Shown one piece after another: positions 51,358 to 61,150 of a DNA stretch of 64,000 bases (the first letter of the stretch is position 1; each line of letters starts with the position of its first letter). A program made the position numbers and the translations under genes. The stretch is taken from NCBI GenBank assembly GCA_031761405.1, contig JASEVX010000010.1:26311545-26375544 (forward strand), in the 5' to 3' direction. Below the pieces are notes generated by a model, which worked only from the letters and a program-made list of their open reading frames with translations, made no database searches and was not told the origin of the DNA. The stretch is from Serripes groenlandicus. Its lineage: Eukaryota; Mollusca; Bivalvia; Cardiida; Cardiidae.

Positions 51358-51856
51358 GTTTGTTTGAATGGTGTTTTACGCCACTTTCAATAGTATTTGA
51401 GTCGTCTAGCGAGAAAACCAACAATGTGGACTTTGCGTAAAGTATCGACCCGGATCAGCCTAAGCATGCCGTGCAGGCGTACCCGGATAAACACTTTTCG
51501 CCTCCTGTGCATTTTCTGTTTCAGGAATCATTACTCTATAACTCTATCCCCCTGAGACGGAATGTGTCGGCCCCGATTAGTGTGCGCGGACTGCGCAGGC
51601 CGATCTGGGTCGATACATTACGCAGAGGCCATAATGTTGGTTTTCTCGCGTGACGGCTCTTTTCAGTTTTATCACGGCATTTCCCGGGTACATCACTACA
51701 TGTATTATTTATGCTGACAGCGATGTATATGTCGTAAGTTTAGTCCTTGCAACCCAAAGCGCCAATGAGGAAAAGTCGTTTCTTCCCCCATCTAAAGCTT
51801 TTTGGGTTAACCCGGGCCGGGGATCCCATTCACGACATCCCGCACCGAGGCGAAGG
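51358..51856 (-). repeat. SINE family C, interrupted by a 260-bp MITE
   Basis: GGTGTTTTACGCCACTTTCA ends at 51398. TTTTATCACGGCATTTCCC, AAAGCGCCAATGAGG and CGGGGATCCCATTCACGAC resume at 51660. Order matches family C read on the minus strand. Confidence 0.65.
51399..51659. mobile_element. GAGCC...GGCTC palindromic MITE
   Basis: Left GAGTCGTCTAGCGAGAAAAC, AACAATGTGGACTTTGCG and right ATAATGTTGGTTTTCTCGCG, ending GGCTC. Sub-terminal TATCGACCCGGATCAGCC and GGCCGATCTGGGTCGATAC are also inverted. Confidence 0.88.
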
Positions 51857-51963
51857 CTTCTCTTCTATATATACACACCGTTGCAGCTAGTCGTATAGTA
51901 TAATTTATTATTAATTCATCACGCAACAGTTCAATTTGTAAACCGGGACAATAATCATGATGC

Positions 51964-52132
51964 CGAGGGCTTGGCGTGAAACGGTTGTAACTCAAGACCT
52001 ATTTTGAAAACCCTAGTTAAGGGGCAATTTTTGACCCCTTTGTAAACAATGCAAATTTAGGTGCCATTGCTCAGAACGAGCAATGGCACCTAAATTTCCA
52101 TTGTTTACCAAGAAAAATGATTTAACGCTCTT
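51964..52132 (-). mobile_element. TA-flanked hairpin MITE, truncated
   Basis: CGAGGGCTTGGCGTGAAACG, CAAGACCTATTTTGAAAACC, GGGGCAATTTTTGACCCC, and the central hairpin GCCATTGCTCAGAACGAGC. Reversed relative to the 58.6-kb copy and ends after ATGATTTAACGCTC. Confidence 0.85.
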
Positions 52133-52255
52133 GACATTTTGCACGTAAAGGCGCACGATGATCTACATCTATGCTAGTCGCAAAGTCCTTATTTCACATG
52201 GCATGGTTTAGGCCTCCCTTTCCGACTTACAACATTACGTCAGCAGTCGAGGTAG

Positions 52256-52457
52256 ATTGATTGGTTGGTGTTTAACGCCGCTTTCAACAAGTTTCCAGTT
52301 ATATCGCGTCGTGTTCTGGGTAAGTTAACAGTATACTATTCGTCCTTTTATCCTGACACCAGCCAGTCAGTCCTAATGATAATAACCCCACAACCCTGAG
52401 CGCCAATGAGGGCAGCAATTAATACCGACCCGACCGGGGGTCGAACCTGCACCTGCA
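52256..52457 (-). repeat. tRNA-derived SINE, family C
   Basis: TTGGTTGGTGTTTAACGCCG, CCCTGAGCGCCAATGAGGGC, GGGGGTCGAACCTGCACCTG (B-box on minus). Head truncated at the next MITE. Confidence 0.78.
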
Positions 52458-52459
52458 CC

Positions 52460-52669
52460 GGAGAAGACGATCTAGAAACATATCTACAAATGTATTGAAA
52501 ATCTCTATAATTGAAAGTTTGAGTATGGAATAGAGTTGAAAACGTTGCGGTATTATGAGAAAGTTCTCATTGTCAGCAACTTGAAGTTCTCCATTTGCCA
52601 CACTGTTTTCATTAGCCGGTTTTGGCAGATCCGCAAAAACGTGTTTCTACAAGTGGGAAAGAGTTTACG
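52460..52669 (-). mobile_element. TTAA-MITE, decayed
   Basis: GAAGACGATCTAGAAACAT, AGAGTTGAAAACGTTGCGG, GTTCTCCATTTGCCACACTG and CAAGTGGGAAAGAGTTTA. Confidence 0.7.
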
Positions 52670-53160
52670 GTATTAGGCGTAACACCATCTGAATCCGATA
52701 TATTTAAAAAGCGTGTCATTGACGCCGCGTGGGAGCGCGGCGTCAGTATGGGATAGGTTTTAATTTTGTACCATGGGGTGACGTAATCGAAAAGGGAGAA
52801 ACCAATGTTATTATTGTTAAAAAAACCTCTGTTGTTTGATTGAAAAAAACAACCTTTATGAATCAATAAATTGTATTAACTGATTTAAGAAACAACAAGA
52901 TACAAAATACGTTTGTCTTCTACCGTTATTACAAAACTTTATACACATTTAATTTGTATTTAATAACTTTTCCCCAACTGTCTAGGCTACGCTGTTTTTG
53001 ATTGTTTGGTTTACGGCCCTGACCCAATTCATCAAAGCTCAGAGAAAAAGTTCACTTTTCCAAAACTTTCTAGGCTACGCGTTTTTAATTGTTTAGTTTA
53101 CGGGCCCAAAATTCGCCGGATGTTTTTGCCTATTTATAAAAGTGTGTGAAGTTGGCAGAG
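52670..53160. other. Unassigned, with a GC hairpin
   Basis: TGACGCCGCG and CGCGGCGTCA around TGGGAG (52719-52745) form a perfect 10-bp stem. The text TTTTCCCCAACTGTCTAGGCT near 52970 recurs as CAAAACTTTCTAGGCTACGC near 53060, followed both times by GTTTTTGATTG or GTTTTTAATTG and TTTACGG. Confidence 0.45.
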
Positions 53161-55083
53161 CATTAGACGTTAGACATTAGACATTCAAAAAAAATATTCG
53201 AATGTCTAATTAGACGTTAGACATTCGATTAGACATTCGCTAATTTTGATTATCGAATGTCTAATTAGACATTAGACATTCAGAAAAATCGCAAATGTTA
53301 AATATCGAATGTCTAATTCGACATTAGACATTCAATTAGACATTCGCAAATTACAAGATCTATAACCCAAATTCGTCGGAGGTCATTGTACATTCAAAAA
53401 ACGAATGTCTAATTGGTCAGTTAGACATTAGACATTCGATTAGACATTCGCAAATTAAGGGATTTAGGTACCAAATTCGTCGGAGGTCATTGTACATGCA
53501 AAAAACGAATGTCTAATTGGTCATTTAGACATTAGACATTCGATTAGACATTCGCGAATTACGATATTTAGGTTCCAAATTCGTCGTAGGTCAACGTACA
53601 ATCAAAAAACGAATGTCTAATTGGTCAGTTAGACATTAGACATTCGATTAGACATTCGCAAACTAAGAGATTTAGGTACCAAATTCGTCGGAGGTCATTG
53701 TACGTGCAACAAACGAATGTCTAATTGGTCAGTTAGACATTAGACATTCGATTAGACATTCGCAAATTACTATACTTAGGTTCCAAATTCGTCAGAGATC
53801 ATTGTACATTCAAAAAACGAATGTCTAATTGGTCAGTTAGACATTAGACATTCGATTAGACATTCGCAAATTACAAGATCTATAACCCAAATTCGTCGGA
53901 GGTCATTGTACATTAAAAAACGAATGTCTAATTGGTCAGTTAGACATTAGACATTCGATTAGACATTCGCAAATTAAGAGATTTAGGTACCAAATTCCTC
54001 GAAGGTCATTCTACATTCAAAAAACGAATGTCTAATTGGTCAGTTAGACATTAGACATTCGATTAGACATTCGCAAATTAAGGGATTTAGGTACCAAATT
54101 CGTCGGAGGTCATTATACATGCAAAAAACGAATGTCTAATTGGTCAGTTAGACATTAGACATTCGATTAGACATTCGCAAATTAAGAGATTTAGGTACCA
54201 AATTCGTCAGAGATCAATGTACATTAAAAAAACGAATGTCTAATTGGTCAATTAGACATTAGACATTCGATTAGACATTCGCAAATTACAAGATATATAA
54301 CCCAAATTCGTCGGAGGTCATTGCACATTAAAAAAACGAATGTCTAATTGGTCAGTTAGACATTAGACATTCGATTAGACATTCGCAAATTAAGGGATTT
54401 AGGTACCAAATTCGTCGGAGGTCATTATACATGCAAAAAACGAATGTCTAATTGGTCAGTTAGACATTAGACATTCGATTAGACATTCGCAAATTAAGAG
54501 ATGTAGGTACCAAATTCGTCAGAGATCAATGTACATTAAAAAAACGAATGTCTAATTGGTCAGTTAGACATTAGACATTCGATTAGACATTCGCAAATTA
54601 CAAGATCTATAACCCAAATTCGTCGGAGGTCATTGCACATTAAAAAAACGAATGTCTAATTGGTCAGTTAGACATTAGACATTCGATTAGACATTCGCAA
54701 ATTAAGGGATTTAGGTACCAAATTCGTCGGAGGTCATTATACATGCAAAAAACGAATGTCTAATTGATCAGTTAGACATTAGACATTCGATTAGACATTC
54801 GCAAATTAAGAGATTTAGGTACCAAATTAATCAGAGATCAATGTACATTAAAAAAACGAATGTCTAATTGGTCAATTAGACATTAGACATTCGATTAGAC
54901 ATTCGCAAATTAAGAGATTTATGTACCAAATTCATCAGAGATCAATGTACATTAAAAAAACGAATGTCTAATTGATCAGTTAGACATTAGACATTTGATT
55001 AGACATTCGCAAATTAAGAGGTTTAGGTACGAAATTTGTCTGAGGTCATTGTACACGCAAAAAACGAATGTCCTATTGGTCAA
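53161..55083. repeat. ~105-bp satellite, about 17 units, with higher-order pattern
   Basis: Each unit has ACGAATGTCTAATTGGTCAG, ATTAGACATTCG twice, then AAATTAAGAGATTTAGGTACC- or ACAAGATCTATAACCC-type sequence and CAAATTCGTCGGAGGTCATT. From ~54290 three variants alternate in fixed order over ~311 bp: ACAAGATCTATAACC, AAGGGATTTAGG (with ATGCAAAA) and AAGAGATTTAGG (with CAGAGATCAATG). The first ~180 bp are irregular. Confidence 0.95.
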
Positions 55084-55810
55084 ATAACTTGAACATATTG
55101 ATAACTCGAACATATCGATATATCGAACATACCGATGACTCGAACACATCGATATCTCGAATACATTGATAAAACGAATGTTTTTAACTTGAACATTTAT
55201 TGACAAATCGAACATATCGATATCTCGAAACTTTCGATATCTCGAACTTTCCAATATCTCGAACTTTCGATATCTCGAACTTTCCGATATCTCGGAAAAA
55301 AAAATGAACTGAAAATAACTTTTCGATATCTTTAATTTTTTTTTTCTCGATATCTCGAACTTTATCGGAAAGTTCGAAATATCGACAAGTACGAGATATC
55401 GACAAGTTCGAGATACCGAAAATTTCGAGATATCGGAAAGTTCGAGATATCGAAAAAAAATATAATTTTCTTTTTCGAAAAGTTCGAGATATCGGAAAGT
55501 TCGAGATATCGAGAAAAAAAAAAAAAAATATCAATATGTTCGAACATTTCGATTTCTCGATTATTTTTTTTGATATTTTTTTTTCTTCTCGATATCTCGA
55601 ACTTTCCAATAACTTTTCGATATCTTTAATTTTTTTTTTTCTCAATATCTCGAACTTTATCGGAAAGTTCGAAATATCGACAAGTACGAGATATCGACAA
55701 GTTCGAGATACCGAAAATTTCGAGATATCGGAAAGTTCGAGATATCGAAAAAAATATGAATCTTGATTTTTTTTTTTTTTTTTTCTCGAACATTTCGAGA
55801 TATCGATTTG
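55084..55810. repeat. Palindromic ATATCTCGAAC tract with 145-bp duplication
   Basis: Built from GATATCTCGAAC and its complement GTTCGAGATATC with A and T runs. 55316-55459 and 55610-55753 are near-identical direct copies. Every frame translates into repeats, none credible as protein. Confidence 0.9.
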
Positions 55811-56122
55811 AAACCGTGTATTGGTAAAAAATTAAGAAACTTCATGTTGTATGGTAACCTTTTATTATAGGCTATGGTAGCCAGGTGAGCAATATAGGCA
55901 CATCTTGGCCTTTTTGGTTATGATAAAGGGACATTTGGCCTTCTTGTTCGAAATATTTACATCCTGTTTGTTTTCACACGTTATTTAAATGTACTGAACT
56001 ACATCTGCTTCCTTTAAGTCATGCTTCAAAATCATGCGCGGCGTCCTTTGATGCTCTGCATCAAAATTCGTCTTGTAAATTATGGGATTAAGTAATACTG
56101 TATGTCAGTGCACGTAAACCCA
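55811..56122. other. No recognised feature
   Basis: Contains CGTCTTGTAAATTATGGG and GCGCGGCGTCCTTTGATGC but nothing assignable. Confidence 0.4.
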
Positions 56123-56326
56123 CCCCCTTTCCATCATTCAACATATCTGCAGCAGACAAATATTTTAGATAAAAATAATGAAAGAAAACTTACCGAATAA
56201 AGTTGAAAACATTGTGACAAAAGGTGAAATTGCTCATGATGAGCAATTTCTCCTTTTGCCACAATGTTTTCAAAAGTCGTCTGCTGCAGAAGAGTCAGAA
56301 AGCGTCTGTATGTGGGAAAGAGTTAA
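56123..56326 (-). mobile_element. TTAA-MITE, diverged
   Basis: CCCCCTTTCCATCATTCAAC to TGTGGGAAAGAGTTAA. The hairpin at 56206-56271 has near-perfect ~30-bp arms around GCTCATGATGAGC. Confidence 0.88.
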
Positions 56327-56447
56327 CTATCTTGTTTATAGACGTTTTATTTTGTCATTTAATACAAATATCAGTTTACAAAATCATTGTCAGAGCATAA
56401 TGAACAGATCCATTAATTCATATATTTCCAGTTTAACATAATAATAC

Positions 56448-56707
56448 GAGCCATCCCGCGAGAAAACCAACAGTGTGGACTCTGCGTAAAGTATCGACCC
56501 AGATCAGCCTAAGCATGCCGCACAGGCTTACCCGGATAGACACTTTTCGCCTCCTGTAGATTTCTGTTTCAGGAATCATTACTGTATACCTCAATCCCCC
56601 TGAGACGGAATGTGTCGGCCCGGATCAGTCTGCGCAGACTGCGCAGGCTGATCTGGTTCGATACATTACGCAGATGCCATAATGTTGGTTTTCTCACAGG
56701 TAGGCTC
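56448..56707. mobile_element. GAGCC...GGCTC palindromic MITE
   Basis: GAGCCATCCCGCGAGAAAAC to GGTTTTCTCACAGGTAGGCTC, 260 bp. Interior block CTGAGACGGAATGTGTCGGC shared with the two other copies. Confidence 0.9.
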
Positions 56708-56741
56708 AATTATTAATGAACTGACATGGTATAGGTAAATG

Positions 56742-56935
56742 TTAACCCTTTCCTCATACGACAATTCTGCAAGCAGACGACTTTGAACATGTTTTGTCAA
56801 AAAATAGAAAAGTGGAAAACATTGTGGCAAAAGGAGAAATTGCTCGTTTTGAGCAATTTCTTCTTTTGTCACTATGTTTTCAAACGCCGTCTGCTGCAGA
56901 GGCGTCAGAAAGCGTCTATATTAGGTAAATGTTAA
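56742..56935 (-). mobile_element. TTAA-MITE with replaced right end
   Basis: TTAACCCTTTCCTCATACG; AAGCGTCTATA is followed by TTAGGTAAATGTTAA where TGAGGGAAAGGGTTAA is expected. That text equals the left flank (ATAGGTAAATGTTAA). Confidence 0.88.
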
Positions 56936-57060
56936 TGGAAATCATGAGTGTAAGATGATCGTATGGGATGTTTCGTCAAAGGTTTTGCCACCGAACGCCA
57001 AGTAATTACTGTGGGGATTTGTCTTGTCTCCTCGATTACCGGGATCGGTCATATATCATA

Positions 57061-57143
57061 ATTGATTGATTGGAGTAACACTATTTTCAAGGTTATGTAA
57101 GTTATATCACGGTAGCCAGTTCACTTAATATGTATTCTCACGC
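57061..57143 (-). repeat. SINE family B tail
   Basis: AATTGATTGATTGGAGTAAC, ATCACGGTAGCCAGTTCAC and TATTCTCACG, running straight into a microsatellite. Confidence 0.65.
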
Positions 57144-57214
57144 TCTCTCTCTGTCTCTCTGTCTCTCTCCTCTCTATATATCTCTCTGTCTCTCTCTGTC
57201 TCTCTCTGTTTGTA

Positions 57215-57289
<75 letters not shown>

Positions 57290-57436
57290 GTCTCTGTCTC
57301 TGTCCTCTGTCTCTGTCTCTGTCTCTCTGTCTCTGTCTCTCTGTCTCTGTCTCTCTCTGTCTCTCTGTCCTCTCTCTCTATCTCCCCCTCTCTCTCTGTC
57401 TCTCTGTCTCTCTCTCTCATCTCTCTCTCTCTCTCG

Positions 57437-57499
<63 letters not shown>

Positions 57500-57620
57500 C
57501 TCTCTCGCTCTCTCTCTCTCTCCCCCTCTCTATCTCTCTCCCCCCTCTATATCTCTCTCTATCTCTCTCTCTCCCTTTCAGAACAGCGTGAAAGGGGGGC
57601 GGGGGGGGGGGGGGGGGGGT
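57144..57620. repeat. CT / CTGT microsatellite with G run
   Basis: TCTCTCTG mix, a pure (TGTC)n block at ~57216-57285, long (TC)n and then G6-C-G19 at 57594-57619. Serine/leucine/valine frames across it are low-complexity artefacts. Confidence 0.97.
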
Positions 57621-57659
57621 AAACTAGCCGTGTCCAAGGAAAACCAACCTTGGTGTATC

Positions 57660-57852
57660 TTTAACAACAAATCTGCAGCAGACGACTTTGAAATCATATA
57701 TAAGCAATACTATACGGATAATATTAATATGAAAGTATATGTATATAATTCAAAATCATTTTGGCAAAAGGTGAAATTGAAAAACGAACAATTTCTTCAC
57801 CATTTGTCATAACAATTTAAAAGGTCGTCAGCTGCAGATGCGTCAACATAAG
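57660..57852 (-). mobile_element. TTAA-MITE, decayed
   Basis: TTAACAACAAATCTGCAGCA, TTTTGGCAAAAGGTGAAATTG, GTCGTCAGCTGCAGATGCG. Terminal repeats gone. Confidence 0.7.
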
Positions 57853-57973
57853 GGTTTCGAAACATTTCTAATAATCATCGTCCATCTCGGTCAGGCTATA
57901 AATGGATGTGCTAACATATAAAAGTCCATATTTGTTATTATCCATTTCGCTCTTGCATACTTATGTTGACGCA

Positions 57974-58113
57974 TATGGACAATCTCTTTAAATTAAAGTT
58001 CAATTATTGAAAAGAGTAGAACACAATGTGGCAAAAGGAGACATTCTCATTATTTACAATTTCTTATTTAACCACTATGTTTTCAAACGTGTTCTGCTGA
58101 AGAGGCGTCAGAA
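57974..58113 (-). mobile_element. TTAA-MITE internal fragment
   Basis: GGACAATCTCTTTAAATTAA, AATGTGGCAAAAGGAGACAT, TGCTGAAGAGGCGTCAGAA. Confidence 0.65.
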
Positions 58114-58484
58114 GTTATGAAATTACAATAAACATACTTACTAAGAAGTTGCAATGTGCGCTATATCAACATGTCCACAATTAAAAGTACACACTATGTT
58201 CTTTTTAAAACAAACACAAATCACAATTTCATTTTTTTTTTATATAATTATACATGAAAGTACCTTTTTATTTGAAAAATATAGAATAGACAGGGTTTTA
58301 TAACAAAGACATGCCCATCATTCATATTTTCACTGAATTTTCGTTTAAAAAATATTTAAATTGTATATCCACACATCACAAATAAACACATTGAATAGAG
58401 AGGTCTTTGATCGATATATTGTAAACAATTTGTTCGCTTTCCTTAATCTAATATTATATCAGGTATTTTCCTAATTCCTTTAAG
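58114..58484. other. No recognised feature
   Basis: Very AT-rich; no structure beyond T runs. Confidence 0.4.
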
Positions 58485-58557
58485 CCCCCTTTCCCACTTA
58501 CAAGACAATCTGCAGCAGACGTCATCGCAAAAGCATGCTACAACATATCGAGGGCTT

Positions 58558-58795
58558 GGCGTGAAACGGTTGTAACTCCAAATTGGTATTTTTTACCAAG
58601 GTTAATCACCTTGCCATAAACTCTTTATAAGCGTTAAATCATTTTTCTTGGTAAACAATGGAAATTTAGGTGCCATTGCTCGTTCTGAGCAATGGCACCT
58701 AAATTTGCATTGTTTACAAAGGGGTCAAAATTGCCCCTAAATCAGGGTTTTCAAAATAGGTTTTTAGTTACAACCGTCTCACGCCAAGCCCTCGA
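58558..58795 (+). mobile_element. TA-flanked hairpin MITE, complete
   Basis: TA, then TCGAGGGCTTGGCGTGAAAC; at the other end CACGCCAAGCCCTCGA, then TA. Sub-terminal GTTGTAACT also inverted. Central hairpin GCCATTGCTCGTTCTGAGC. Ends and TA suggest a Tc1/mariner-type non-autonomous element. Confidence 0.9.
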
Positions 58796-58831
58796 TATGG
58801 CTAACCTCAATGAACGAACTTCAATCATTGT

Positions 58832-59062
58832 TTATTTATTTATTTCTATTTATTTATTGGGGTTTTACGCCGCTTTCAACATTATTCCAGTTATATCACG
58901 GCGACAGTTCACTTATTCATGATCCCTTGGTAAACAAACCAGTACTAGGCTAGAAAATGTGCCTTGCCCAAGGGCACTCCACCATGACCGTAGTGCCGCG
59001 ACTTGGGATCGAACCCGGAACACCCGGTCTCGAAATCCCCGACGCTAACCACTCGACCACAT
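58832..59062 (-). repeat. tRNA-derived SINE, family A, full length
   Basis: (TTTA)n tail, GGGGTTTTACGCCGCTTTC, ATCACGGCGACAGTTCAC, GGGATCGAACCCGGAACACC (B-box on minus), CTAACCACTCGACCACAT head. Confidence 0.9.
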
Positions 59063-59235
59063 CAATTGAATAGCTTTTTAAAACATTGTGTGACATAAGG
59101 AGAAATTGCTCAATGTGAGATAATTTCACAGTATTTTCAAAAGTCATATGTTGCAGAGGTGTATGAAAGCTTATGTATGTGGGAAAGCGTTAATTGTTTT
59201 GTCCAAAGCAGAAGGATATTATTCAATGGTATATA

Positions 59236-59483
59236 TCGAGAGCTTGGCGTGAAACGGTTGTAACTAAAATTTGTATTTTGTTACCAAGGTTAATCACCTC
59301 GCCATAAAGTCTTTATAAGCATTAAATCATTTTTCTTGGTAAACAATGGAAATTTAGGTGCCATTGCTCGTTCTGAGCAATGGTAACTAAATTTGCATTG
59401 TTTACAAAGGGGTCAAAATTGCCCCTAAACCAGGGGTTTCAAAATAGGTTTATAGTTACAACCGTTTCACGCCAAGCCCTCGA
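59236..59483 (+). mobile_element. TA-flanked hairpin MITE, complete
   Basis: TA flanks; TCGAGAGCTTGGCGTGAAAC and TTTCACGCCAAGCCCTCGA. The central hairpin has lost pairing on one side (AATGGTAACT). Confidence 0.9.
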
Positions 59484-59624
59484 TATGCTATAGCCATTGT
59501 AAAGACCAGATACATTTTAAAAGACACAGAAAAGCTAAAATACACTTTATCATCATTGATCGTGATTCTTGTTCTAATTAATATCACTGTTTGTCATCCT
59601 CAGAGTTGTAAATAGTTAACATTT

Positions 59625-59885
59625 GAGCCGTTCCACGAGAAACCCAATGTTATGGACTCTGCGTAATGTATCGACCCAGATCAGTCTGCGCAATCCGCGC
59701 AGGCTAATCCGGGCCGACACATTCCGTCGCAGGGGTATAGAGGTATAGAGTAATGATTCATATAACAGAAACCCCACAGAAGGCGAAAATTGTCTGTCCG
59801 GGTTAGCCTGCGCGGCATGCTTAGGATGATCTGGATCGATACTTTACGCAGAGTCCACGCTGTTGGTTTTCTCGCGGGCGGATCA
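59625..59885. mobile_element. GAGCC...GGCTC palindromic MITE
   Basis: GAGCCGTTCCACGAGAAACC to GTTTTCTCGCGGGCGGATCA. Inverted relative to the 56.4-kb copy, judged by the CCGACACATTCCGTCGCAG interior block. Confidence 0.88.
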
Positions 59886-60175
59886 TTTCTCATTCTAAAG
59901 ATAGGAGGGTTGAACGATTACTTAATCCCGCCCATTATGTGTAATCGCCTTAAAAACTATGTAAGCAATAAGTTTAATATCATGTATTGCATGTATTCGA
60001 AAAAAAAATTGTGCTTTGACGCTGTTCACACAGTTATTTCATAATGGCCCACGTCAAACAAAAACCGACCTTTAGGACTAAGCGTTCATTGAAGGTCTAT
60101 ATCGCCCTACGCCTCCGCACAGTCATCTTTATAATGCCACACCGTCAGCTGGCCATGATGTTATCTGTTCGCCAA
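59886..60175. other. No recognised feature
   Basis: No assignable gene or repeat. Confidence 0.4.
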
Positions 60176-61150
60176 CTTATCGTACATCCATTCGAGACTG
60201 GTTACATCTAATCGTACATCCACCAAAATGGGTTGCAAGTTTAAAATGTATTGGCAATATATTTGCCGTTGGTCATTTACAAAACAATTGTAATCGAAAA
60301 TCCATTCTAGACTGGTTACAGCTAATCGGACATCCATTCGAGACTGGTACCAACAACTCGTACATCCATTCGAAACTCGATACAGCTAATCGTACATCCA
60401 TTCGAGACTGGTACTAACAAATCGTACATCCATTCGAGACTGGTACTAACAAATCGTACATCCATTCGAGACTGGTACCAACATATCGTACATCCATTCG
60501 AGACTGGTATCAACAAATCTTTCATCCATTCGAGACTGGATATATAGTTAATCGTTCATCCATTCGAGACTGGTAACAGCTTATCGTACATTCATTCTAG
60601 AATGTAAACAGCTAATCGTACACCCATTCGAAACTGGTTACAGCTAATCGTACATCCATTATAGACTGGTTACAGCTTATCGTACATCAATTTGAGACTG
60701 TTACATCTTATCGTACATCCATTCGAGACTGGTAACAGCTAATCGTTCATCCATTCTAGACTAGTTACAGCTAATCGTACATCCTTTCGAGTATGATAAC
60801 AGCTAATCACACATCCATTGGAGACTGGTTAAAGCTAAGTGTACATCTATTCTAGACTGATTACAGCTAATCGTACATTCATTCGAGACTGACTACAGCT
60901 AATCGCATATCCATTCGAAAATGGTTACAGCTAATCGTACATCCATTTTAGACTGGTTACAGGTAATCGTACATCCATTCGAGACTGGTTACAGCTACTC
61001 GTATATCCATTTGAGACTGGTTACAGCTAATCGTACATTCATTCGAGACCGGTTACAGCTAATCGCATATACATTCGAGACTTGTAACGGCTAATCGTAC
61101 ACCCTTTCAAGACTGGTTACAGCTACTCATACATCCATTCAGGATTGGTT
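60176..61150. repeat. 32-bp tandem array, about 28 units
   Basis: Unit CAGCTAATCGTACATCCATT + CGAGACTGGTTA. Units vary at several positions and in length (30-34). A 75-bp non-repeat interruption lies at 60222-60297. Older than the 34-bp array at 33.3 kb, judged by divergence. Confidence 0.95.

Larger units (their letters stand above)
58485..59194 (-). mobile_element. TTAA-MITE broken by two later insertions
   Basis: Left end (CCCCTTTCCCACTTACAAG, TGCAGCAGACGTC) to 58557. Right part resumes at 59066 (TTGAATAGCTTTTTAAAAC, GAGAAATTGCTCAATGTGAG) and ends ATGTGGGAAAGCGTTAA. The insertions are the TA-flanked MITE and a SINE. Confidence 0.75.

Noticed and set aside
52612..52866. 84-residue minus-strand frame near a GC hairpin
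   Set aside because: It starts in Phe/Asn-rich AT repeat sequence and ends in a decayed MITE; no coding signature.
55184..55845. Frames of up to 153 residues across the ATATCTCGAAC field
   Set aside because: Repetitive translations of a palindromic tract, present on both strands.
57130..57812. Open frames of 153 and 200 residues in the CT/CTGT tract
   Set aside because: They are translations of a microsatellite (Ser/Leu/Val/Cys only).
60176..61150. 32-bp repeat array as CRISPR
   Set aside because: No spacers; units diverge along their whole length as in a minisatellite.
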